Below, piece after piece: positions 1-5,153 of a stretch of 8,612 bases of DNA. Below the pieces are notes generated by a model. That model worked only from the letters and a program-made list of their open reading frames with translations. It did not search any database and was not told the DNA's origin. A program made the position numbers and the translations under genes. Positions within the stretch are counted from its first letter, which is position 1; each line of letters begins with the position of its first letter. Origin of the DNA: JAIYCX01 sp044351785 (lineage in GTDB: Bacteria; Bdellovibrionota_C; UBA2361; SZUA-149; DAOLCO01); contig JBILFC010000120.1 of NCBI GenBank assembly GCA_044351785.1, positions 1-8,612 of the forward strand, written 5' to 3'.

Positions 1-1
1 T

Positions 2-367
2 TTAACGATTATAGGTCACAGCCTTGGGGCTATTTTTTGCCTCAGATTACTTGAAGAAAATCTTGTCAAAGCTGAAGCATGCATACTTGTCTGTCCATTT
101 AATGAATTCTTAGGCATTGAGTATTATGATTCTCTTAATAGTTCCTTTATTAAAGAAAATCTAAACTTCGACAGTATTTGCCTTAACTGCTCTAACTTCT
201 ATGTGTTTGCAGGCTCCAATGATCCATATGTTCCATTGGCACTAAGCGAAAAAATTGTGAAATCACTAGGCACAACTCTTACTGTAATTTCCAATGGTGG
301 ACATTTAAATTCTGAGTTTGGATTTAATCAGGCCCTTTTTTTGATTGATGCGCTATCTTCTAGTTGA
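2..367 (+). CDS. RBBP9/YdeN-family serine hydrolase (alpha/beta hydrolase), C-terminal part
   Basis: The frame is open from the left edge, so the N-terminal part lies outside the window; 121 residues are visible. It resembles the small RBBP9/YdeN-like alpha/beta hydrolases, which are cytoplasmic serine hydrolases of mostly unknown substrate. All three catalytic elements are present in order. The nucleophile elbow GHSLG has its serine codon at 20-22. An aspartate sits in the loop SNDPYVP (codon 221-223), a typical position for the acid in this family. A histidine follows in NGGHLNSEFGF (codon 302-304). The Gly-His-Leu-Asn segment near the C-terminus is characteristic of RBBP9-like proteins. 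The distance from nucleophile to histidine fits the family, so the visible part looks intact. The TGA stop overlaps the proposed -35 of the next gene cluster. The substrate cannot be predicted. Confidence 0.85.
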   Translation, partial: LTIIGHSLGAIFCLRLLEENLVKAEACILVCPFNEFLGIEYYDSLNSSFIKENLNFDSICLNCSNFYVFAGSNDPYVPLALSEKIVKSLGTTLTVISNGGHLNSEFGFNQALFLIDALSSS

Positions 368-392
368 ATAATAAGGTTAAAGGCAGTATTAT
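364..392 (+). promoter_or_regulatory. Candidate sigma-70 promoter for the 423-1664 gene cluster
   Basis: TTGAAT (364-369) and TATTAT (387-392) are separated by 17 bases, close to the sigma-70 consensus. They are followed by an A-rich stretch and a start codon about 30 bases downstream. The -35 overlaps the stop codon of the hydrolase. The elements were found by eye in AT-rich DNA, where chance matches are common. Confidence 0.35.
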
Positions 393-422
393 ACTAAAAA
401 AAAGAATAAATACCATTTTCAA

Positions 423-665
423 ATGCCCATAAAGAAAGAAAAAACCAAAAGAGGTGTTTTCCATGCAGAGTTTGGTAGCTTTAACAACAAAGCAGATCCA
501 AAATTAGAATCTCTAGAAGACTACTACAGGAGAATAACTCCTCGTAGCAAAAAGGCTGAAGAAACTTTTAATATGTTTATTGAATATCATTTAAATAATG
601 GCTACAAAAGAAATGAACTCCGACTTGATAGAACTGCTATCGAGTTTGGTCGAAGAAAAAGTTAG
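423..665 (+). CDS. Small basic protein of unknown function, upstream partner of the nucleotidyltransferase
   Basis: An 80-residue, strongly charged and soluble protein with no signal peptide or membrane segment. The first 12 residues are Lys/Arg-rich. Residues 28-60 look helical (SLEDYYRRITP, then KKAEETFNMFIEYHL). The tail LRLDRTAIEFGRRKS ends in basic residues. I do not recognise a named domain. Its last 53-68 bases are read in another frame as the start of the nucleotidyltransferase gene, which implies translational coupling. Small proteins directly upstream of DUF6036-type nucleotidyltransferases are a recurrent arrangement as I recall it, so a partner or antidote role is plausible but inferred. 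There is no good Shine-Dalgarno sequence before the ATG, only A-rich leader. It could be a chance ORF, but its length, position and amino-acid composition argue that it is real. Confidence 0.6.
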   Translation: MPIKKEKTKRGVFHAEFGSFNNKADPKLESLEDYYRRITPRSKKAEETFNMFIEYHLNNGYKRNELRLDRTAIEFGRRKS

Positions 666-1059
666 ATTCTTAATTGTGGGTGGCTATGCCACATCATTTC
701 ATTACGAGCCCCGCTTTACCAAGGATGTCGATATCTGGATTGACAACTCAGATAAGAATGCGGAAAAAATATATGGCATACTTAAAGAATTCGGTGCACC
801 TGTAAGCTCAATTAATTCCACTTTCTTTACATTCGAAGATCATTTCCTAAAAATGGGGAAGGATCCTACAAGAATAGATATTATTTGCGGAATGAAAGGA
901 TTAAAATTTGGAGATGCTTGGAGAGCAAAAGTCAAAGGTTCTTTATTCGGCGTAAAACTACACTACATATCAATAGAACACCTCATTTTACTCAAGAAAA
1001 AGGCCGGCAGACCGCAGGATTTAGTCGATATTGGGAATTTAAAAAGAATAAAGAAGTGA
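613..1059 (+). CDS. DUF6036/MNT-like nucleotidyltransferase
   Basis: A minimal nucleotidyltransferase of the pol-beta superfamily, the fold shared by MNT and AbiEii-type toxins, which transfer nucleotides to RNA or protein targets. Counting from the upstream ATG at 598, the active-site signature is VGGYATSFH (Gly28-Gly29), then KDVDIWI with metal-binding Asp43 and Asp45. A third acidic residue, Asp94, lies in RIDII. The C-terminal KKKAGRPQDLVDIGNL is typical of this family. About 150 residues is the usual length, and every expected carboxylate is present. I prefer the ATG at 613 because family members usually begin about 20 residues before the GG motif; 598 is the alternative. Neither has a strong ribosome binding site, which fits coupling to the overlapping upstream gene. 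The stop codon overlaps the GTG of the membrane protein gene. The superfamily is confident; a toxin role is inference. Confidence 0.85.
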   Translation: MNSDLIELLSSLVEEKVRFLIVGGYATSFHYEPRFTKDVDIWIDNSDKNAEKIYGILKEFGAPVSSINSTFFTFEDHFLKMGKDPTRIDIICGMKGLKFGDAWRAKVKGSLFGVKLHYISIEHLILLKKKAGRPQDLVDIGNLKRIKK

Positions 1060-1664
1060 TCACACTCGCCAATTCTCTTGGTATTATTTCATGCCTACTG
1101 ACAATCCTAGCCTATATCCCCTACCTAAGGGATATGGCCAAAGGGAGAACCCATCCCCATACCTTCTCTTGGCTTGTTTGGACTCTCGTGGTAGGAATCG
1201 GCTTTTTGGGACAAGTTTCGGACCATGGTGGCGCTGGCTCTTGGAGTACTGGAGTAGGCGCACTACTTTGTCTTATAGTCTTTCTAGGTTCACTTAAGAC
1301 TGGTGAAAAGACTACCACAAGACTAGATTGGTTCTGCCTAATAGCATGTACTATAGGAATCCTTACTTGGATAACTACAAATACTCCTCTCTGGACTACC
1401 TTCATTATCACTGCAGTCGATACTATTGCATTAGTTCCAACTTTTAGAAAGGCATATCATAAACCCTACGAAGAAACCTCTAGCGTTTACTTTGTTTCAA
1501 ATATAAAACTTATTCTTAGCATGATTGCGCTTGAGAACTACTCAATTATTACGATGCTTTTACCTGCTTCGATTATTATAACCAATTCCACTTTTCTAAC
1601 AATGCTTTATACTAGGAGAAGAATCCTTTCCGAATCCCCAAACACCAGCCAATCTAAAATCTAA
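1056..1664 (+). CDS. Seven-helix membrane protein with two PQ-loop/SWEET-like repeats
   Basis: A 202-residue, highly hydrophobic protein with about seven membrane segments, near residues 4-23, 37-53, 64-80, 91-107, 112-129, 143-160 and 163-185. Two similar half-motifs are visible: YIPYLRDMAKGRTHPHTFSW (20-39), and VPTFRKAYHKPYEETSSVYF (127-146). Each has a proline at the end of a helix, a basic loop and an aromatic re-entry. This is the 3+1+3 plan of PQ-loop/SWEET transporters, although the canonical Pro-Gln pair is replaced (IPY, VPT). It resembles uncharacterised bacterial proteins often labelled only as hypothetical membrane protein. The frame is open further upstream, but GTG at 1056 makes a four-base GTGA overlap with the previous stop and begins just before the first helix. 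Transport is plausible; the substrate is unknown. Confidence 0.75.
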   Translation: MITLANSLGIISCLLTILAYIPYLRDMAKGRTHPHTFSWLVWTLVVGIGFLGQVSDHGGAGSWSTGVGALLCLIVFLGSLKTGEKTTTRLDWFCLIACTIGILTWITTNTPLWTTFIITAVDTIALVPTFRKAYHKPYEETSSVYFVSNIKLILSMIALENYSIITMLLPASIIITNSTFLTMLYTRRRILSESPNTSQSKI

Positions 1665-1716
1665 AGCATCAGACCGAGCGAATCCTTAATGAGATGTTTC
1701 AATTTTCACGAAAAAC

Positions 1717-1808
1717 TGCTATCAGTCTAAAAATGTTTTATTTAAATTAATAGTTGCTGTTAGTGCAACACTTAGAGGTTCAACATATTCTGATCATGGG
1801 TAGAAGTA
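1717..1808 (+). repeat. Copy A of a duplicated promoter/leader element
   Basis: This stretch aligns without gaps to 3619-3710 at 64 of 92 positions, counted by eye. Shared blocks are TGCTAT (1717-1722, in the position of an extended -10), a run of A then GTTTT, a small hairpin (arms around 1755-1760 and 1765-1770), AGAGGTT (1774-1780) and TCATGGGTAGA (1794-1804). In copy B the AGAGG is the ribosome binding site of the flavoenzyme and its ATG follows. Here the matching start triplet is ATA and a TGA follows two codons later, so this copy cannot encode the same start. It lies 90 bases upstream of the 542-residue gene and may carry that gene's promoter. Alternatively it is a decayed remnant of a tandem duplication. 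Confidence 0.7.
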
Positions 1809-1813
1809 GTATT

Positions 1814-1849
1814 TATCTCCACACTTAATTATAATTAAGTGTGGAGATA
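1814..1849. repeat. Perfect 36-bp palindrome upstream of the 542-residue gene
   Basis: The 16-base left arm (begins TATCTCCACAC) and the right arm (ends GTGTGGAGATA) are exact reverse complements around a self-complementary TATA, so the whole 36 bp is a perfect palindrome. No T-run follows on either strand, so it does not look like an intrinsic terminator. It begins five bases after the similarity to copy B ends, and the ribosome binding site of a mini-ORF begins at its last base. As DNA it could be a dimeric regulator site or a cruciform; as RNA, a long leader hairpin. No second copy is present in the window. Confidence 0.9.
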
Positions 1850-1858
1850 GGAGAAACA

Positions 1859-1876
1859 ATGGTTTCTATGGAGTAA
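1859..1876 (+). CDS. Possible five-codon leader peptide (MVSME)
   Basis: ATG GTT TCT ATG GAG TAA follows AGGAGA (1849-1854) at four-base spacing. That is a better ribosome binding site than those of most other genes in the window. The stop codon (1874-1876) falls at the tip of a hairpin whose 3' arm covers part of the next gene's Shine-Dalgarno. It ends 21 bases before the ATG at 1898. A ribosome terminating here could therefore influence initiation on the 542-residue gene. A five-codon ORF can easily arise by chance, so confidence is low. Confidence 0.3.
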   Translation: MVSME

Positions 1877-1888
1877 TACTCCAAGAAA
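1863..1888 (+). promoter_or_regulatory. Leader hairpin overlapping the ribosome binding site of the 542-residue gene
   Basis: TGGAGT (1869-1874) pairs with ACTCCA (1878-1883) around the loop AAT. The stem extends through TTTCT (1863-1867) and AGAAA (1884-1888), with A1868 bulged. The 3' arm includes AGAAA of the Shine-Dalgarno AGAAAGG (1884-1890), which is spaced seven bases from the ATG at 1898. The arrangement could mask initiation unless the hairpin is opened. Pairing is seen in the sequence; regulation is inferred. Confidence 0.45.
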
Positions 1889-1897
1889 GGTTAAGCG

Positions 1898-3526
1898 ATG
1901 AGCTTCATAACTGAACTTAATAATTCAATCGCTGGATCCCTTCAGATACTCAGGACTTCATACGATCCCGATTCTGAAGAATCCAAAGATGCATTCGCAA
2001 GAGTTCAACTAGCTCTGCATATCCTGCCGAGAAGAAGAGCAGAGATTATGCGCGAAGCAAGGTTAATAATTCCTACTCGAATTGGGTTCTTCAGCATTGT
2101 GGCATTCTTTCTTCCAGAAAGGTCGCTAAACTCACCAGACGATACTCTGGCTAATGCTATATTTGATTACTTTGAATCTGCCCTCGATTGCCAAAAGCCA
2201 ACTGACCTCATAGTCGCATGGCAAGCAGTAGGCTATCTCTGGAAGATCAAAGGAAGAGAAACTCAAATCATCGACCTTTGTCAGAGAAAAATTATAGCAC
2301 TTACAAAAAGAGATCGATCTAGCTTAGTCGTCTCTAGTCAGCCGTTGAGAATGACAGGCGGGGGTACTGCATTTACACCAGCTGGTGCACCAAAGAATTT
2401 TGATCTTGGTTCTGCTATAGCAGATCATGCTATCATTAACTTAGGACACTTAGATGGAAGTAGCATTACAGATGAAGCTTTTGATGCATGCGTGACTCTT
2501 AAGACAGACGACCTCCAGCCCTACCTTCTTAATTTTCTCATAAGGATGGCTGGAGATAGCGAGTATCGTAAGAATCAGATCAGGAGGATCAGCAATCAAG
2601 CACATCAAGACGCCAATCATCAAACGAGTCAAAGACCAAAAGCTCTAAGTACAAATCTCCCAGAAGAAATTTCCTCTGAGCTTTACAAAATTGATCAACA
2701 ACTTGCCAAGTCCCTTATTGATGATGACGACAACCTAGAAATTATCTTAACGAGCGTAAGCAGAGATACTCTTATTGCGTTCATAAGAAAACTGCTCTCT
2801 CTCATTAGAGGACATGTTAATTCTTATAAACAAATTAAATCCGAAAGAAGGCGACGAATAAAGATAGAACAAGAGGACGTCTCAATAGGCTATCCAAGCA
2901 TACGGTTTGTGCATTGGTTGACCAAACTATGTAATCACTTAAAAGATACCAAAATACTTAGCGCACTTGGCAGAGAAACCTTCAAAATCTCTAGAGGACT
3001 GTACCCGCTAGGTAACAGGCCGGATTTGATTGATGAAGGCTATGTCAGAATAAGTGTCCTAGCTCTAACACTAGCCACACAACTAGATCCAAGACAAGCG
3101 AAAAGATTCCTTAATCATGGACAAGATGACATAGAGCATTTCAAAGAAAGAGTAACTTTTTTAGGCAATTATGGCTTACTAAATCCGAAGCTGGCTAAAA
3201 GCCTCCTCACCTGGAGCATGAAAAAGCTTAGCACCGGAATTAAGAGCCCCAAAGAAGCCTTAAGGGCCATCCAATTCCTTGAAATAATCACATACTGTCT
3301 GAAGGCTCTTAAAAGTACAGATGATTTTCAGCTTGCTGAATTCCTATCTGCCGGAAAGCAGTTAAGGAAAATTAGTACGCAGCTCAGTGGCAGTAATGTT
3401 GAATTTTCCATTAACTTCGGTCTGGATTTTTTCTCAAAACAACTCATCGAAATGTACGCTGAAGAGGAAAGACCGGATAATATTGATAGAATCGTTGATT
3501 CCCTAGGCATGGAGGTTTTACTATAA
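1898..3526 (+). CDS. Unknown 542-residue, mainly helical cytoplasmic protein
   Basis: I do not recognise this protein. It has no signal peptide and no convincing membrane helix; IGFFSIVAFFL (62-72) is hydrophobic but short. Most of it reads as amphipathic helices, suggesting a helical-repeat or scaffold-like fold. Notable parts are a basic patch RRRAEIMREAR (45-55), a Gly/Thr/Pro loop TGGGTAFTPAGAP (153-165), a polar Gln/Asn-rich linker (about 231-258) between the two halves, an acidic DDDDN (275-279), and a basic SERRRRIKIEQ (315-325). No enzymatic motif is visible. The ATG has AGAAAGG seven bases upstream, inside a leader hairpin. Upstream lie a palindrome and a leader related to that of the flavoenzyme gene. 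A terminator follows the stop, so the gene is probably monocistronic. A regulatory or structural role is possible, but nothing in the sequence decides it. Confidence 0.8.
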   Translation: MSFITELNNSIAGSLQILRTSYDPDSEESKDAFARVQLALHILPRRRAEIMREARLIIPTRIGFFSIVAFFLPERSLNSPDDTLANAIFDYFESALDCQKPTDLIVAWQAVGYLWKIKGRETQIIDLCQRKIIALTKRDRSSLVVSSQPLRMTGGGTAFTPAGAPKNFDLGSAIADHAIINLGHLDGSSITDEAFDACVTLKTDDLQPYLLNFLIRMAGDSEYRKNQIRRISNQAHQDANHQTSQRPKALSTNLPEEISSELYKIDQQLAKSLIDDDDNLEIILTSVSRDTLIAFIRKLLSLIRGHVNSYKQIKSERRRRIKIEQEDVSIGYPSIRFVHWLTKLCNHLKDTKILSALGRETFKISRGLYPLGNRPDLIDEGYVRISVLALTLATQLDPRQAKRFLNHGQDDIEHFKERVTFLGNYGLLNPKLAKSLLTWSMKKLSTGIKSPKEALRAIQFLEIITYCLKALKSTDDFQLAEFLSAGKQLRKISTQLSGSNVEFSINFGLDFFSKQLIEMYAEEERPDNIDRIVDSLGMEVLL

Positions 3527-3532
3527 AACGCA

Positions 3533-3562
3533 GGGCTCGCCAGAAAGGGAGCCCGTTTTCTC
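3533..3562 (+). terminator. Intrinsic terminator after the 542-residue gene
   Basis: GGGCTC (3533-3538) pairs with GAGCCC (3549-3554) across a ten-base loop, followed by GTTTTCTCTT. It starts seven bases after the stop codon. The stem is GC-rich against an AT-rich background. A weaker second hairpin, CTTTCT/AGAAAG (3570-3587), follows and may help. Confidence 0.7.
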
Positions 3563-3599
3563 TTATCTCCTTTCTTATCTCAGAAAGTAAATTACGAAC

Positions 3600-3627
3600 T
3601 TGTTAAAATCACTGGTTTTGCTATGCT
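3600..3627 (+). promoter_or_regulatory. Candidate promoter for the flavoenzyme gene
   Basis: TTGTTA (3600-3605) and TATGCT (3622-3627) are 16 bases apart. A TG one base before the -10 gives the extended form TGCTATGCT. The leader to the ATG would be about 50 bases. The TGCTAT core is kept at the same position in copy A (1717-1722), while the -35 region is not. The preceding terminator means the flavoenzyme needs its own promoter, and this is the best candidate. Confidence 0.5.
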
Positions 3628-3710
3628 TTAAAAAAGGTTTTTCCTAGGTTCTTTGTTGCAGCTCGTGCTGCACTGAGAGGTTTCAAATGTTTAGGTCATG
3701 GGTAGATGTA
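3619..3710 (+). repeat. Copy B of the duplicated promoter/leader element
   Basis: This partner of 1717-1808 matches at 64 of 92 positions with no gaps. It contains the TGCTAT of the putative extended -10, a six-base-pair hairpin TGCAGC/GCTGCA (3657-3662 with 3667-3672, loop TCGT), the ribosome binding site GAGAGG (3675-3680), and the first eight codons of the flavoenzyme. Similarity stops at 3710. The hairpin directly precedes the ribosome binding site, so it could affect translation or transcript stability. Confidence 0.7.
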
Positions 3711-5099
3711 CCGCAGTTTAAGAGAGGAGAATCTCTACTGCAACAGATGGGAGTGCGTTTTAAAAATGCTCCGTCAGATACAACTGTTCTCGTAGTAGGT
3801 GCTGGGCTTTGCGGCTTGGTTGCGGCATACGAACTAGAGAAGCTCGGCTTCAATGTAAAAGTATTTGAGGGGCGGACTAACAGAATCGGCGGTCGGACCA
3901 AAACGCTGACAAACCTAGTAAATGGGCTACATGTCGACGTAGGGCCTGAATTTATAAGCCCAGCTCACACTATATTAAGGCAGTATATTCATACTTTTGG
4001 CTTGAAGCTCGATGAAGTTCAGGGAATGGATGAATCACCTTTCACTCCAATTATTAAAGTTGGTGGTGGATACGACAACTCATTTCTCGATGAGCTACTA
4101 GACGTAAAACGTGCACTCATTGATGCTGCACACAACTTGACTCCAGCAAATGATGGTGAAAATCTTTGGGCTTTTATCCAAAGACTTAACCTTAGTGAGC
4201 GTGCTAATCGATTCCTTGAGACACATTTTGAATTTGAAAATGGTGAAAGTCCGAAAAAAATTAGCCTGCTAGCCTATCTCTATCTGATCAAGTCTCATGG
4301 CGATGGCTTTTTTGAAAACCTAGAAAAATATAGACTTCATGGTGGCATGGCTTCTCTAACCAATTCCCTTGAAGCCAGCTTATTGGAAGGGACTATTCAA
4401 AGAGGATTCAGAATAAAGCGAATTTTAGGATCCATTTGTCATTTTGACCCAACTGAGCCGGGCGGTAATTTTCAGATGGGAGGAGATGAAATCATCTGTA
4501 CTATTCCACCCCGACTTTGGGAAAATGGAAAACTCTTTGGATTAAGTATTGATCCAGACATTATTCCACAAATGGGTGACACATTAAAAATCACTTTAAA
4601 AACCCCAAGCGAATGTAATATCCCTACCGGCATTTTAGAGGGCTCATTCTTAGATTCTACAAACTTACTCCAAGCCATCTGGGAAGGTGGTATGGGAGAA
4701 GTGAAGAATCACAGAATCCTTACGATCATGTGTGGTGGCTCATCTGCGGAAAAAATACTCCAGATGAAGAAAGCAGATCTTATCACGCTTATAAAGACTG
4801 AACTTTCTCCTTATATAACGGGCTTCTCAGGAATCTCTATAAAAGATGATGACTGCCTAATCATAGATTGGAGAAGGAAAAGTCTTACGGGATGTGGTTA
4901 CGGATGCCCAGGCCCGTATGAGCTAACAGAATATAGAGCGGAACTTAAGAAGCAACTTCCATCCTGGCTAACAGTTGCAGGCGAATGGGAATCACCTGAA
5001 ATGTGGGGCTATATGGAGGGTGCCGTAAGAAGCGCCCTCATTGCGGCACGAGATGTTGCTGAGCGGCATGGTGCTACTATCCCCAAAACACTCCAATAA
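3687..5099 (+). CDS. FAD-dependent amine oxidase family protein (NAD(P)-binding Rossmann-like)
   Basis: A 470-residue flavoprotein of the amine oxidase superfamily, which includes monoamine oxidases, L-amino-acid oxidases and phytoene/protoporphyrinogen-type oxidoreductases that remove hydride from an amine or C-H substrate onto FAD. The N-terminal dinucleotide fold is textbook: VLVVGAGLCGLVAAYEL (34-50, GxGxxG at 38-43), acidic Glu61 at the end of strand 2 for FAD ribose, and RIGGR (66-70). The C-terminal FAD motif is also intact: VAGEWES (430-436) and GYMEGAVRSALIAA (441-454). The middle, substrate-binding part is divergent, so the substrate is open. About 33 residues precede the first strand, more than is usual. 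ATG 3687 is supported by GAGAGG six bases upstream; the alternative ATG at 3747 has no ribosome binding site. No signal peptide is visible, so the enzyme is probably cytoplasmic. It is monocistronic between two terminators. Confidence 0.9.
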   Translation: MFRSWVDVPQFKRGESLLQQMGVRFKNAPSDTTVLVVGAGLCGLVAAYELEKLGFNVKVFEGRTNRIGGRTKTLTNLVNGLHVDVGPEFISPAHTILRQYIHTFGLKLDEVQGMDESPFTPIIKVGGGYDNSFLDELLDVKRALIDAAHNLTPANDGENLWAFIQRLNLSERANRFLETHFEFENGESPKKISLLAYLYLIKSHGDGFFENLEKYRLHGGMASLTNSLEASLLEGTIQRGFRIKRILGSICHFDPTEPGGNFQMGGDEIICTIPPRLWENGKLFGLSIDPDIIPQMGDTLKITLKTPSECNIPTGILEGSFLDSTNLLQAIWEGGMGEVKNHRILTIMCGGSSAEKILQMKKADLITLIKTELSPYITGFSGISIKDDDCLIIDWRRKSLTGCGYGCPGPYELTEYRAELKKQLPSWLTVAGEWESPEMWGYMEGAVRSALIAARDVAERHGATIPKTLQ

Positions 5100-5117
5100 G
5101 GTTATAGTAATTTTGGA

Positions 5118-5153
5118 GGGTCTGAGATAAGGAAATCTCAGACCCCTTTATTT
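5118..5153 (+). terminator. Strong intrinsic terminator after the flavoenzyme gene
   Basis: An exact 11-base-pair stem (GGGTCTGAGAT, 5118-5128, with its complement at 5135-5145) has a six-base loop AAGGAA and is followed by CTTTATTT. It serves the plus-strand gene. Its 3' edge touches the stop codon of the convergent minus-strand gene (5148-5150). On the minus strand the stem is also transcribed just after the stop, but the following sequence is not U-rich, so termination there would be weaker. Confidence 0.88.

Noticed and set aside
414..426. The TTTCAAATG at the start of the 80-residue gene resembles the start region of the flavoenzyme.
   Set aside because: Only nine bases match and neither the hairpin nor the GAGG element is present, so it is not a third copy of the leader.
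885..1055. Extension of the membrane-protein frame upstream of 1056 into the nucleotidyltransferase gene.
   Set aside because: The extra residues are basic and non-hydrophobic, and they lie out of frame over the conserved nucleotidyltransferase C-terminus. GTG 1056 fits a standard GTGA overlap.
1091..1411. Open frames at 1091-1297 (+) and 1121-1411 (-).
   Set aside because: They are shadows of the membrane-protein gene, with low-quality composition and no family motifs.
1814..1849. Palindrome as an intrinsic terminator of the gene cluster ending at 1664.
   Set aside because: No T-tract follows on either strand, and it lies 150 bases after the stop, inside the leader of the next gene.
3561..3587. 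Nine-base direct repeat TCTTATCTC (3561-3569 and 3573-3581) and the hairpin CTTTCT/AGAAAG.
   Set aside because: Short, low-complexity pyrimidine-rich sequence next to a terminator; it is likely chance or part of the terminator tail.
3683..3901. Antisense open frame opposite the start of the flavoenzyme.
   Set aside because: It mirrors the strongly conserved FAD-binding region on the plus strand and has no ribosome binding site or motif of its own.
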